NCBI RefSeq assembly: GCF_000876015.1
Contig: NZ_BBQM01000015.1
Span: 372,001-436,000 of the forward strand
Source: Cupriavidus basilensis
Lineage (GTDB): Bacteria > Pseudomonadota > Gammaproteobacteria > Burkholderiales > Burkholderiaceae
Reading direction: 5' to 3'
DNA: 64,000 nucleotides
Under the pieces are notes generated by a model. That model made no database searches and was not told where the DNA came from. It worked only from the letters and a program-made list of their open reading frames with translations. The position numbers and the translations under genes were made by a program. This document shows positions 1-9,700 of this stretch, one piece after another (positions within the stretch are counted from its first letter, which is position 1; every line of letters starts with the position of its first letter).

Positions 1-1
1 G

Positions 2-103
2 CAGCCGATCGGCTCCTCGCCGCAGGAGCTGTCGGCCTTCATGCGCAAGGAGACGGTCAAGTGGCGGGAAGTCATCCAGCGCGCCGGCATCGAACCGGAA
101 TGA
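2..103 (+). CDS. Bug-family tripartite tricarboxylate transporter binding protein, C-terminal 33 residues
   Basis: Only the last 33 codons lie in the window; the gene starts to the left. The tail has a Pro-Gln-Glu-Leu-Ser-Ala-Phe stretch, a Lys-Trp-Arg-Glu stretch, and ends in Ala-Gly-Ile-Glu-Pro-Glu. This is the usual end of periplasmic Bug (TctC-like) solute receptors, and the three complete Bug proteins of this window end the same way. It probably binds a carboxylate. An MmgE/PrpD gene follows on the same strand 217 bases on, an association that fits a carboxylic-acid catabolic unit. The call rests on the tail only. Confidence 0.72.
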   Translation, partial: QPIGSSPQELSAFMRKETVKWREVIQRAGIEPE

Positions 104-180
104 GCGCTCGACCTGAATGCCGGGCGAGGCGAAGCGCCGCGTTCCATTCGCGCGCCTCGCATTCCGTCCCGGGCTTCAGG

Positions 181-225
181 CATTGAAGGCATTGAAGGCG
201 TTGCGGGCAACCCGGGCAACCCGGG
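181..225. repeat. run of 9-base tandem repeats
   Basis: CATTGAAGG occurs at 181-189 and 190-198, followed by the degenerate CGTTGCGGG. CAACCCGGG then occurs at 208-216 and 217-225. The run lies in the 217-base gap between the Bug tail and the MmgE/PrpD gene. It may be slipped-strand expansion. No function is evident and no other gene is seen in the gap. Confidence 0.5.
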
Positions 226-320
226 GCCATAAGCATTCAAGGCATCGACGCGCGTGGCGCGTCATCCATCCACCTGCCGGCGAGCAGGCTTTTTTCGAAC
301 GAAACCAGGAGTACGAATTC

Positions 321-1679
321 ATGCACCTTTCAGCCAGCGAGAAGATCGCCGCCTTCGCGGTCGGCTTCGACGCCTCGGCGATTTCCGCCGAGGCCCGCGC
401 CGCCGCAGCACGCGCGCTCTACGACACCATCGCCGTCGCAGTGGGCGGCGCGCATGAGCCCGCGTCCGCGCGGGTGCTGGACTATGCGCGCGGCCAGGGC
501 ACCAACGCCGCGCGCATGGCCACGGTCTGGGCCACCGGCGAGCGCCTGCCCGTCGAGATGGCCGCGCTGGTCAATGGCACGATGGGCCACGTGCTCGATT
601 TCGACGACGTCAGCTCCCCGCTGCGCGGCCATCCGAGCGTTGCGATGTTCCCCGCGGTGGTGGCCCTGGGCGAGGGGCTCGGCAGTGCCGGCCGCGCGGT
701 GCTCGACGCCTGCGTGGTGGGCCTGGAGGTGACCGTCCGCATCGCGCGCGCCATCGTGGACGACCAGTACGCCAAGGGTTGGCACTCCACCGTCTCGATC
801 GCCGCCTTCGGCACGACCGCCGCCTGCGCGCGCCTGTTGGGGCTCGACCAGCAGCGCACGATTCATGCGCTGGGCATCCTCGTGTCGCAGATCGCGGGAA
901 CCCGGGAGAACTTCGGCACGATGGGCAAGGCCTTCCAGGCGGGACAGGCGAATGCGATCGCGCTCCGGTCCGTGCTGCTGGCCGACGCGGGTCTGGATGC
1001 ATCGCCCGCGGCGCTGGACGGCAAGCAGGGCTACGCGGTGCTCTATGCCGACGGCCAGGATCTGCACGCGGAGCTCGACCGCCTGGGCGAGCTGCCGTTG
1101 GAGATCGAACGTTCGGGGCTCGACATCAAGAAGTATCCGCTGTGCTATGCCACCCACCGGGCGATTCAGGGCATGCTCGACATCCGGCGCGAAACGCCGT
1201 TCACGCTCGACGACGTGGAGCGCGTGGACGTGAAGACGAACTACCGCGCCACGGTGCCTCTCATCCACGATCGCCCGCGCACGGGTCTCGAAGCCAAGTT
1301 CAGCATGCAGTACGCCATGGCGGCGGCCATTTGCGATGGCGCGGTAAATCTGGCGAGCTTTCGCGACGAGCCGGTTCTGCGGCCCGAGATCCAGGCCTTC
1401 TTCGACCGGGTGCACCTGAGCCAGGGCGAACCGCCGACCTTCCCGCGCTGGGCCGAAGTCGCCGTTCACCTGCGCGACGGCCGCCGGCTGGCGATTCGCG
1501 TGGAGGCCCTTCGCGGCAGTGCGCAGCTGCCGCTCACCGATGACGAACTGATCGAGAAGGCGACGGATTGCTTCGCCTACGGCCGCAAGGCGCCTGGCGA
1601 TGCCGGGCGGCTCGGTCAGGCCTGCTTCCACCTGGAAAGGCTGCCGCTGCAGGCCGTGCTGGACTCGCTGCGCGGCTAG
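321..1679 (+). CDS. MmgE/PrpD family protein
   Basis: A 452-residue protein of the MmgE/PrpD family, which includes 2-methylcitrate dehydratase and cis-aconitate decarboxylase. These are cytosolic enzymes acting on small tricarboxylates. The N-terminus has the family's Leu-Tyr-Asp-Thr-Ile-Ala-Val-Ala-Val-Gly-Gly stretch. A Lys-Lys-Tyr-Pro-Leu-Cys-Tyr-Ala-Thr-His segment in the second half matches the conserved region between the helical and C-terminal domains. The length is normal. The frame is open further upstream (to 117), but ATG 321 has a CCAGGAG Shine-Dalgarno just ahead and gives the family N-terminus. Substrate cannot be read from sequence; the Bug receptor upstream suggests an imported carboxylate. 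Confidence 0.88.
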   Translation: MHLSASEKIAAFAVGFDASAISAEARAAAARALYDTIAVAVGGAHEPASARVLDYARGQGTNAARMATVWATGERLPVEMAALVNGTMGHVLDFDDVSSPLRGHPSVAMFPAVVALGEGLGSAGRAVLDACVVGLEVTVRIARAIVDDQYAKGWHSTVSIAAFGTTAACARLLGLDQQRTIHALGILVSQIAGTRENFGTMGKAFQAGQANAIALRSVLLADAGLDASPAALDGKQGYAVLYADGQDLHAELDRLGELPLEIERSGLDIKKYPLCYATHRAIQGMLDIRRETPFTLDDVERVDVKTNYRATVPLIHDRPRTGLEAKFSMQYAMAAAICDGAVNLASFRDEPVLRPEIQAFFDRVHLSQGEPPTFPRWAEVAVHLRDGRRLAIRVEALRGSAQLPLTDDELIEKATDCFAYGRKAPGDAGRLGQACFHLERLPLQAVLDSLRG

Positions 1680-1763
1680 GGCCGCCGCGCATCCCCGATG
1701 GAGAGCCTCGCGGCGCCCCATGCGCCGCGATAGTCACCTGTCCGGCGCCGGCCAGTTACCTAC

Positions 1764-1777
1764 GTAGAGATCTCTAC
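1764..1777. promoter_or_regulatory. perfect 14-base palindrome upstream of chrB
   Basis: GTAGAGATCTCTAC is its own reverse complement and lies 39 bases before the chrB start, where an operator would be expected. ChrB proteins are known autoregulators of chr operons, so this is a plausible ChrB site. The palindrome is direct observation; binding by ChrB is inference. Confidence 0.5.
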
Positions 1778-1816
1778 AACATTGAAGCGCAAGCGATGGC
1801 CCGCTAAGCTGGGTGC

Positions 1817-2785
1817 ATGACTGCGCTTCCATTTCCCTCCCAATGGGTGCTGCTGGTTGCCAGCCTGCCCACTTCGGCCGCCACGGCCCGCATGCGCCTC
1901 TGGCGCGGCATCAAGGCGCTTGGCGCGGCCGCGCTGCGCGACGGGGCCTATCTGCTGCCCGATCTGGCCGGCGTGCGTGAGCCGTTGCAGGCGCTTGCGT
2001 CGGACGCGGCCGGCGAGGATGGCAAGGTCTGGACGCTCTCCGTTCAGGCCACCGACACGCGGCAGGACGCCGAATACCGCGCGCTGTTCGACCGCACCCC
2101 CGAATACGCGGACTGGATGGCCGAGCTCTCCGGCGCGCGCGTGACGCTGGCCAACACGGACGAAGCGGCACTGCTGCGCATGGCTCGCCGGTACGGCCGC
2201 GGATTCGACGCGATCCGCAGGATCGACTTCTTCCCGAACGAGGCCTCGGTCCGCGCCGAAGCGCGGTGGCGCGATTTCAACGCGGCCATCGACACCATGC
2301 TGTCGCCGGGCGAGCCACAGGGCAGGGCGGGCAGCATCCCGAGACGCGACCCAGCCCAATACCAGGGGCGATGCTGGGCAACCCGACGGCACCTCTGGGT
2401 GGACCGCGTTGCCTGTGCCTGGCTGATCCGGCGCTTCATCGATCCCCACGCCAGCTTCCTCTGGCTGGAAGACGTTCGCCAGTGCCCGGAGGCGGCGCTG
2501 GCGTTCGATTTCGACGGCGCGACATTCGCGCATGTCGGCGACCGGGTTTCCTTCGAGGTGTTGCTCGCCAGCTTCGGGCTGGACGAGGACAAAGGACTGG
2601 CACGCCTCGGCCAGATGGTTCACGTGCTGGACATCGGCGGCACGCCGGTTGCGGAAGCGAGCGGTTTCGAAGCGATGGTGGCGGGCGCGCGCGAGCGCCT
2701 GCCCGACGACGACGCGCTGCTGACGGAGGCCGGTCATGTCCTCGACTCGCTCTACACGCACTTTTCCAGCGCTCGCAAGCGCTAG
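1817..2785 (+). CDS. chrB: ChrB-type regulator of a chromate-resistance-like locus
   Basis: A 322-residue ChrB-family protein. It has the N-terminal ChrB domain (about residues 8-165, with the Arg-Leu-Trp-Arg-Gly-Ile-Lys stretch at 27-33). The C-terminal ChrB domain (about 185-320) opens with Trp-Val-Asp-Arg-Val-Ala-Cys-Ala-Trp-Leu-Ile-Arg-Arg-Phe-Ile-Asp at 194-209, the family hallmark. In studied bacteria ChrB senses chromate and controls chrA-type genes. Here the next same-strand gene is an MFS transporter, not chrA, so the cargo may differ. The start is the ATG at 1817; a perfect palindrome lies 39 bases before it. Full family length, no sign of damage. Confidence 0.9.
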   Translation: MTALPFPSQWVLLVASLPTSAATARMRLWRGIKALGAAALRDGAYLLPDLAGVREPLQALASDAAGEDGKVWTLSVQATDTRQDAEYRALFDRTPEYADWMAELSGARVTLANTDEAALLRMARRYGRGFDAIRRIDFFPNEASVRAEARWRDFNAAIDTMLSPGEPQGRAGSIPRRDPAQYQGRCWATRRHLWVDRVACAWLIRRFIDPHASFLWLEDVRQCPEAALAFDFDGATFAHVGDRVSFEVLLASFGLDEDKGLARLGQMVHVLDIGGTPVAEASGFEAMVAGARERLPDDDALLTEAGHVLDSLYTHFSSARKR

Positions 2786-2899
2786 CCCGTTGCTTGTTCC
2801 CCGTTCCCCGTTCCCGGATTGCCGGGCTTCTTTCCACTCAGGACCGGACCGGACTGGCAGCCTGTCCGCTGCCGCATCATCGAGCCACAGGAGATCATC

Positions 2900-2944
2900 A
2901 TGATCCATGAGAACACCATGACAACCGAGGCCGCCGACCAGTGA
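2900..2944 (+). CDS. possible 14-codon leader peptide overlapping the MFS start
   Basis: A CAGGAG Shine-Dalgarno (2888-2893) precedes an ATG at 2900 that opens a 14-codon frame. Its TGA overlaps the GTG start of the transporter (GTGA at 2941-2944). The transporter has no comparable ribosome site at its own start. Translational coupling through this short frame is therefore plausible. The peptide resembles nothing I recognise and may not be functional. Confidence 0.3.
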   Translation: MIHENTMTTEAADQ

Positions 2945-4167
2945 ATCGCACCATGCTCTCCGGCCTCGTGCTGCCGTCCGGTGCCGACGCAAGCGTCATG
3001 CCGCTTCTTGCCGGGCGGGCGCTGCGTGGCTTCTGCGACGGTTTCGTGGCGGTGCTGTTGCCGGCGTACCTGCTGGCGCTCGGCTTCGACCAGCTCGCCG
3101 TCGGGCTGATCAGCAGCGTCACGCTGATCGGCTCCGCGACTGCCACCATTCTGGTCGGACTCATCGGGAACCGCTTTGCGCAACGTCGCCTGCTGATCGG
3201 GGCGGCAGTCATGATGGCCGCAACCGGGGCGGCCTTTGCGGGCCTGTCGTCGCTCTGGCCGCTGTTGATCGTTGCCTTCGTCGGCACGCTGAACCCGAGC
3301 TCGGGCGATGTCAGCGTGTTCCTGCCGCTGGAGCAGGCACGGCTGGCGGAATCCGCGAAGCCCGAGGCGCGCACGGCATTGTTTGCGCGCTACGGCCTTG
3401 CGGGCTCGCTGTCCGCCGCATTCGGGGCGCTGGCCGCGGCCGTGCCGGGCTGGCTCGCCAGGCATGCCGGCCTGTCGTTCCTGGATGCCATGCGCCTGAT
3501 GTTCGTCGTCTACGCCCTGACCGGCATTGCGCTCTGGGCGCTCTACGCGAGGCTGCCCGCACCCCATCCGCACTCGACGTCGACGGCCGCGCCGCTGGGA
3601 CCATCGCGTCGGATCGTCATCCGGCTCGCGATGCTGTTCAGCGTGGATGCGTTTGCGAGCGGCCTGGTCGTCAATGCCTTGCTGTCGCTCTGGCTGATGC
3701 AGCGTTTCGGGATGTCGCCCGGCGCGGCGGGCCAGTTCTTCTTCTGGGCCGGATTGCTGACCACGGCGTCACAGCTCGCCGCCGTTCCGCTGGCCCGAAA
3801 GATCGGGTTGCTGAACACGATGGTGTTTACGCACATTCCATCCAGCGCGTTCCTGATCGCCGCCGCGTTTGCACCGTCGTTGCCGCTGGCGTTGCTGTTG
3901 CTGCTGGCGCGCAGCGCGCTGTCTCAAATGGATGTGCCAACGCGCACCGCCTTTGTGATGGCGGTGGTCACCCCCGCCGAGCGGGCAGCGGCGGCAAGCC
4001 TGACCGCGGTGCCGCGCAGCCTCGCCGCCGCGATCAGCCCGGTGCTTGCCGGCGGACTCATGGCAATGGGCTGGGCCGGCGCCCCGTTGCTGGCCTGCGG
4101 CGTATTGAAGATCGGCTATGACCTGGCCATCCTGGCCGCATTCCGGCGTGTCAGGCCGCTGAACTGA
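2941..4167 (+). CDS. MFS transporter linked to chrB
   Basis: A 408-residue major facilitator with about 12 hydrophobic segments in two halves, split by a hydrophilic loop near residues 200-222 (Pro-His-Pro-His-Ser-Thr). It sits in the inner membrane and would export or import a small solute. It follows chrB by 155 bases. Pairing of chrB with an MFS gene instead of chrA suggests a regulated efflux permease, substrate unknown. The likely start is GTG 2941, overlapping a short upstream frame; an in-frame ATG at 2953 is the alternative. Complete length with no disruption. Confidence 0.85.
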   Translation: MNRTMLSGLVLPSGADASVMPLLAGRALRGFCDGFVAVLLPAYLLALGFDQLAVGLISSVTLIGSATATILVGLIGNRFAQRRLLIGAAVMMAATGAAFAGLSSLWPLLIVAFVGTLNPSSGDVSVFLPLEQARLAESAKPEARTALFARYGLAGSLSAAFGALAAAVPGWLARHAGLSFLDAMRLMFVVYALTGIALWALYARLPAPHPHSTSTAAPLGPSRRIVIRLAMLFSVDAFASGLVVNALLSLWLMQRFGMSPGAAGQFFFWAGLLTTASQLAAVPLARKIGLLNTMVFTHIPSSAFLIAAAFAPSLPLALLLLLARSALSQMDVPTRTAFVMAVVTPAERAAAASLTAVPRSLAAAISPVLAGGLMAMGWAGAPLLACGVLKIGYDLAILAAFRRVRPLN

Positions 4168-4210
4168 GCGGACGCCGGGGTGGAGTTTTCCTCGGTATTG
4201 CAATCGCGCG

Positions 4211-4243
4211 GGGTACGTTGCGCGTTCCACGTAACACGTACCC
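4211..4243. terminator. hairpin between convergent genes
   Basis: GGGTACGT (4211-4218) and ACGTACCC (4236-4243) form perfect 8-base arms with a 17-base loop, between the ends of the MFS gene and the convergent GlxA-type gene. No T-run follows, so it is not a classical intrinsic terminator. It may be a bidirectional stop or an operator. Confidence 0.35.
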
Positions 4244-4304
4244 GATGTGTTGCGGGATCCGCGACTGACACAGGCATGGCCATGCGCGCCGCTTGCAGGC
4301 CACC

Positions 4305-5246
4305 CTACGATTGCCTGAACCGCCGTCGATAGGCGGACGGCGTGAGCCCCACCACCCGCTGGAACCGTGCGCGGAACGTGACCGGGGAATCGAAACCCGA
4401 TGCCGAAGCCACCTGATCGACCGAGGCTTCGCTGGTCTCCAGAAGCTCCTGCGCGCGGCGAACCCGTTGTGTGATCAGCCACTGAATGGGCGTGGTCCCC
4501 GTCTGGTCGCGAAACCGGCGCGCAAGGGTCCTCGGTGTCATCCTGGCCTTTGCCGCAAGCGCCGTCACGTCGATCGGCTTGTGGAGATTTTTCAGCATCC
4601 AATCGAAGAGGGGGGAAAGGCTTGTCGTCGTATCGGCAACGGGCTGCCGGATAAACGGCGCCTGTCCGCCGTCCCTGTGAAGCGGCGCCACCGCGAGCCG
4701 TGCCGCCTGCACGGCGGCGGCCTGTCCATAGTCGCGCCCGACCAGGTGCAGGCACATGTCGAGACCGGCCGAGCTTCCCGCGGACGTGACGATGTCCCCC
4801 TCGTCGACAAACAGAACGCCGGTGTCCACCTCCAGCGCGGGGTAGCGGTGCGAGAGCTCGTCCGCGGCCGCCCAATGGGTCGTCACGCGATGGCCGTCCA
4901 GCAGTCCCGCTTCGGCAAGCACAAAGGCGCCGGTGCAAATCGAAGCCAGTTGCGCGCCGCTTTCGCGCGCGGCCTTCAGCGTTCGGCAGGCGCCGGCGGA
5001 AACCCGCCGCTCGATATCGTCGACACCCGGAACGATCACGAGATCCGCGTCCAGCGCATCTTCCAGCCGCCCGGGCGCCCGGATATCAAAATGCCCGCCG
5101 GCGTCCACGCGCGCCGACTCGCCGCACACCAGTACACGATAGCCAGGCTTGCCGTTCGCAAGCACGACCCGCGAAAACACATCGCAGGCAATACCGAGGT
5201 CGAACGGCACCACGCCCTGGAGGGCAAGCACGGCGACGGTTTTCAA
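4305..5246 (-). CDS. GlxA-type transcriptional regulator (DJ-1/PfpI plus AraC domains)
   Basis: A 313-residue regulator. An N-terminal amidotransferase-like DJ-1/PfpI domain (about 1-170) contains Ser-Ile-Cys-Thr-Gly-Ala-Phe, the usual nucleophile-elbow-like Cys segment. The C-terminal AraC pair of helix-turn-helix motifs (about 215-310) has Ala-Arg-Arg-Phe-Arg-Asp-Gln-Thr-Gly. The N-terminal domain of this family senses an unknown ligand and is thought not to be an enzyme. The start appears to be TTG at 5246 with AAGGAG six bases ahead; an ATG-TGA start-stop pair lies in between, which could slow initiation. It is downstream of, and co-oriented with, the RND efflux operon. Targets are unknown. 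Confidence 0.88.
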   Translation of the reverse strand: MKTVAVLALQGVVPFDLGIACDVFSRVVLANGKPGYRVLVCGESARVDAGGHFDIRAPGRLEDALDADLVIVPGVDDIERRVSAGACRTLKAARESGAQLASICTGAFVLAEAGLLDGHRVTTHWAAADELSHRYPALEVDTGVLFVDEGDIVTSAGSSAGLDMCLHLVGRDYGQAAAVQAARLAVAPLHRDGGQAPFIRQPVADTTTSLSPLFDWMLKNLHKPIDVTALAAKARMTPRTLARRFRDQTGTTPIQWLITQRVRRAQELLETSEASVDQVASASGFDSPVTFRARFQRVVGLTPSAYRRRFRQS

Positions 5247-5374
5247 TCACATCTCCTTGGTCATGGCGGCGATCCATGGTGACAATCGGGCAACGCAGAC
5301 CGCATTCTAGCGCGCGTGTCGGAAATCAATCGGTCCTGGTCATTCCTGCCAGGCACGGCATCGCCGTCATGCAT

Positions 5375-6787
5375 TCAACCGGGAGATGCCCAGCCACCGC
5401 CCAACGCCCTGAACAGATCCACCTGCGCGTTGGCAATGCGGCCTTCGGCATCGGCGAGCTGCGCTTGCGCATCGGCAAAGGTCCGTTCGGCATCGAGCAG
5501 GGCAAGGCTGTCGCTGCGTCCCTCCCGCTGCTGGGCCCGGACGATGCGCGCGGCGCGGTCCGCCTGCTCCCGGGCCGCGTCGAGCGCGGCGCGCTGGTCA
5601 AGCGCGCGGGCGTAGTTCGACAGCGCCGTTTCCGTCTCGGCCAGCGCTTGCAGCACGCTGCCGTCGAAGGTGGCAAGCGCGCCATCGCTATCCGCCCTGG
5701 CGGCGGCGATGCGCGCGCGGATCCGCTCCTGGTTCGGGAAGGACCAGGAGATCGACGGCCCCGCCAGCCATCGCAGGGGACCGGCGCCGAAGAGATCGCC
5801 AAAGCCGAATCCGGTCGATCCGATCGACGCGCCGAGCGAGATCCGCGGATACAGATCGGCCGTGGCGACGCCAATTCGCGCGGTAGCGGCAGCGAGCCGT
5901 CTCTCCGCGGCGCGGACATCCGGCCGCCGGGCAAGCATCGCCTTCCCGTCACCGACGGGAATCGGCACCTCGATGGCCGGCGGCGTATCGGCCGTGGCCG
6001 CGGCGGCGGGCAGATCCCTGGGGGCACGGCCGGTCAGGACAGCGAGCCGGAAAAGGGCGGCCTGCCGCTCGGCGGCAATCGCCGGGATGCTCGAACGCCG
6101 CTGCTCCCGCAAGGCGGCCATTCTGGCCGTATCCAGCGGCGTGGCCAGCCCGGCCCGTTCGCGGCCGCCCGTCACCCGCAGCGAGCGATCCAGCAACTCG
6201 ACGATGCGACGGGCGACGGCGAGCCGCCGGGCTGCGCTGGCGGCATTGAGGTAGGCCCGCGTGGTGTCCGCGACGATCGCCACCCTGACGGCATCCCGGT
6301 CCGCCTGCGCGGCTTCGAAGTCGCCGCGGGCCGATTCCAGGCTTCGTCTCACCCTGCCGAAAAGGTCGACTTCATAGGCCACGCCGAAGCCCGCGTCGAC
6401 GAGCGTGTTCTCCCGGTCCAGTCCGGGAAGCGTCTGGACGGCGGCCTGTCTCTGGCGATTCGCCGTGGCATCGAGTCCGGTGCCCGGATAAAGATCCGCG
6501 CCGGCGTCGCGCAACATCGCGCGCGCCCGCTCCAGACGCGCGACGGCCACCCGCACGTCGGTGTTCGCGCCCAGCGCGTCCTGAATCAACTGATCGAGTA
6601 TCGGGTCCCGATACAGGCGCCACCAGTCGTCATGCGCGGGCCTGTCATCGTAAAGGGCCGGCTCCGCGCTGGCGGCGAAGGTGCCGGTGGCGGAATCCGT
6701 CAGGGTGGGCGCCACATAGTCGGGACCCACGGCGCAGGCGCTCAAGGCCAGCGCAAGAATGGAAAGCGGCAGCGTAAGTATTCTCAT
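5375..6787 (-). CDS. RND efflux outer-membrane channel lipoprotein (NodT/OprM family)
   Basis: A 470-residue outer-membrane factor, third gene of the RND operon. The N-terminus is a lipoprotein signal with the lipobox Leu-Ser-Ala-Cys (Cys18), followed by Ala-Val-Gly-Pro-Asp-Tyr, typical of NodT-family channels. Two repeated helical/strand outer-membrane-efflux domains fill the rest. It would trimerise into a tunnel that docks on the pump and adaptor. The ATG at 6787 has GAGGTG five bases ahead and lies only 9 bases after the pump gene, so the two are cotranscribed. Confidence 0.92.
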   Translation of the reverse strand: MRILTLPLSILALALSACAVGPDYVAPTLTDSATGTFAASAEPALYDDRPAHDDWWRLYRDPILDQLIQDALGANTDVRVAVARLERARAMLRDAGADLYPGTGLDATANRQRQAAVQTLPGLDRENTLVDAGFGVAYEVDLFGRVRRSLESARGDFEAAQADRDAVRVAIVADTTRAYLNAASAARRLAVARRIVELLDRSLRVTGGRERAGLATPLDTARMAALREQRRSSIPAIAAERQAALFRLAVLTGRAPRDLPAAAATADTPPAIEVPIPVGDGKAMLARRPDVRAAERRLAAATARIGVATADLYPRISLGASIGSTGFGFGDLFGAGPLRWLAGPSISWSFPNQERIRARIAAARADSDGALATFDGSVLQALAETETALSNYARALDQRAALDAAREQADRAARIVRAQQREGRSDSLALLDAERTFADAQAQLADAEGRIANAQVDLFRALGGGWASPG

Positions 6788-6796
6788 CGGTGCACC

Positions 6797-9700
6797 TCAA
6801 TCAGCATGCTGCAACCGGGCCGGCGCCGCCGGCCGGCGGCGCCGCGACAGCCGCGCGCCAAGGGCGCGGCAGACCACGTAAAAGGTAGGCGTGTAGAGCA
6901 GCCCAAAGCCCGTCACTCCCAGCATGCCGAAGAACACGGCGGTCCCGAGCGCCTGCCGGAGCTCGGCGCCCGCGCCCTTGGCGATCAGCAAGGGCACCGC
7001 CCCCAGAATGAAGGCAAAGCTCGTCATCAGGATTGGCCGCAAACGGGTCTGCGCGGCGCGCACTGCCGCCGCGACGGGCGTCAGGCCGTCCTGCTCCTCC
7101 GCCTGCTTGGCGAACTCCACCACCAGGATCGCATTCTTGGCGGCAAGCGCAATCAGCACCACAAGTCCGATCTGGGTCAGGACGTTGTTGTCCATGCCCC
7201 GGAGATTGATGCCGATCATTGCCGCGAGCAGGCACATCGGCACGATGAGGATGATCGCCAGCGGGAGCGTGACGCTCTCGTACTGGGCAGCCAGGACGAG
7301 GAACACCAGCACCACGGCCAGCGCGAACACCAGCACGGCGGTGTTGCCGGCGATCTTCTGCTGATACGCGATACCCGTCCATTCACTGCCATAGCCGGCC
7401 GGAAGCGTGTCGGCGGCAAGCCGTTCCATGGTCGCCAGCGAGTGCCCCGTGGAGGAACCGGGCGCGGTGTCGCCGTCCACTTCGACCGCCGGAAAGAGGT
7501 TGTACCGAACCACGCGATACGGCCCCGTTTCGTCATGGAAGGTGGCAACCGACCCCACCGGCACCATCGCCCCGCTCGACGAGCGCGTCTTCAGGTTGGC
7601 AATGTCGGCCGTGTTGCCGCGATGAGACTGGTCAGCCTGCGCGGTCACCCGGAAGGTCCTGCCCAGCAGGTTGAAGTCATTGACGTAGGCCGACCCGAGA
7701 TAGACCTGGAGCGCCTCGAAGACGCGCTCCGCCGGGACACCAAGTATCTCGGCCTTGCGGCGGTCGATGTCCGCGAAGATCCGCGGCGTCAGCGTATTGA
7801 AGAACGTGTACACCTGGGACAGGCCCGGTGCCGCGTTGGCCTTGGCAATCAGCTTTCCCGCCTCGCCGCCCAGTTCCTGGTACCCGTGGCCGCTGCGGTC
7901 CTGCACCATCATCCTGTAGCCGCCCGCGGAACCGATGCCATCGATCAGGGGAGGGGGGATGACCATGACGCGCGCGCCGTCGATATCCGCGGTGGCCTTG
8001 CGCGCCTCGTCCAGAATGGAGTTCGCGGAACGGTCGCGCTCCTCGAACGGCTTGAGGGGGATGAATGCGGTGGCCGAGTTGGGCGAATTGGTATTGGATG
8101 CGGCGTCATAACCGGGAAGCATGATCGTGCCCCTGACACCCTCGATCGCGAGCAGGCGCCTGGAAACGTCCTGAAGCACGGCGTCGGTCCGTGCAAGAGA
8201 CGCGCCCGGCGGCAATTGCACCACGGTAATCAGATAGCTCTGGTCCTGCGCGGGAATGAAGCCTGTCGGCGTCACCCAGAACAGCGCGACCGTCGCCAGA
8301 ATAAGGCCGCAATACGACAGCATCACCCTCCTGGGCCGGGCTACCAGCCACGCCGTCAGTTTCCCGTAGGCGGCGCTGAACGCATCGAAGCGCCGATTGA
8401 ACGCGTCGCCCGCCCGGTGCGCCGCGCGCAGGACCGGATGCCCGGCGTCCTTCGCGTCGTGCGCGCGCAGAAGCTGCGCCGCGAGGGCGGGCGACAGCGT
8501 GAGCGAGAGAATCAGCGAAATGATGGTGGCGCCGGATATCGTCAGCGCGAACTGCTTGTAGAACGCCCCGGACAGTCCGGTGAGGAACAGCGTCGGAATG
8601 AACACCGCGCACAGGACCAGCACGATGGCCACCAAGGCCGCCGATACCTCATCCATCGATTTGCGTGCCGCGTCGAGCGGACCCAGCCCCAACCCGAGGT
8701 TGCGCTCGACGTTCTCGACGACCACGATGGCGTCGTCCACCACGATCCCGATCGCCAGGACCAGGCCGAATAGCGACAGGCTGTTGAGACTGTAGCCGGC
8801 AACGGCAAGAAGCGCGAAGGTGCCGACCAGCGAAACCGGAATGGCGACGACCGGAATGATCGCCGCCCGCCAGCGCTGCAGGAACAGGAAGATGACCAGC
8901 ACCACGAGCACCGCGGCCTCCAGCAGCGTCTGGCGGACCGCGGCGGTGGACTGGGCGATGAACTTCGTGGAGTTCCACATGATGCGGTACTCCAGCCCGT
9001 GCGGAAACGACTTTGCGGTCTCCCGCATGACGCGCTCGACGGTTTCGCCCGTCTCGAGCGCGTTCGTGCCCGGTCGCTGGAAGATGCCGATCATGATCGA
9101 CGGCTTGCCGGACAGGTACGCGTTGGTGCCGTAGTCGGCCGCCCCCAGTTCGACGCGCGCCACATCGCGCACCCGGACCTGCCGGCCGTCCTTGTCGGTA
9201 CGGACGATCACGTCGGCGAACTGTTCCGGATCGGAGAATCGGCCCTGCGTCCGGACATTCAGCTGGAAGGCATCGGCGGACGCGTTGGGCGGCTGGCCCA
9301 GCGCGCCGGCGGCGACCTGCACGTTCTGGGCACGAAGCGCCGCGACCACTTCGCCGGCGGTCAGGTTCAGCGATGCCGCCCGGTCCGGGTCGATCCATAC
9401 CCGCATGGCAAATTCCCGGCTGCCAAAAATGATGGCGTCGCCAACGCCGTCGATCCGGCTCAGCCGGTCGCGTACCTGGGTGAGTGCGTAGTTCGAAATG
9501 TAGTCCTGATCGAAGGTGCCGTCCGGCGAGACCAGGTTCACCGCCATCAGCGCACTCGGCGCGGTCTTGCGGGTGGTCACGCCGAGGCGCTGCACCTCTT
9601 CGGGCAAGCGCGGCGTCGCGGTGGCGACCCGGTTCTGCACCAGCATCTGCGCCGCATCGAGGTTGGTCCCGACCTTGAACGTCACCGAGATCGCAACCTT

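Noticed and set aside
5276-8773. A 1165-codon frame on the plus strand through the RND operon
   Set aside because: It lies antisense to the channel and pump genes, has an Arg/Gly/His-rich shadow composition and no domain; it is a high-GC artefact.
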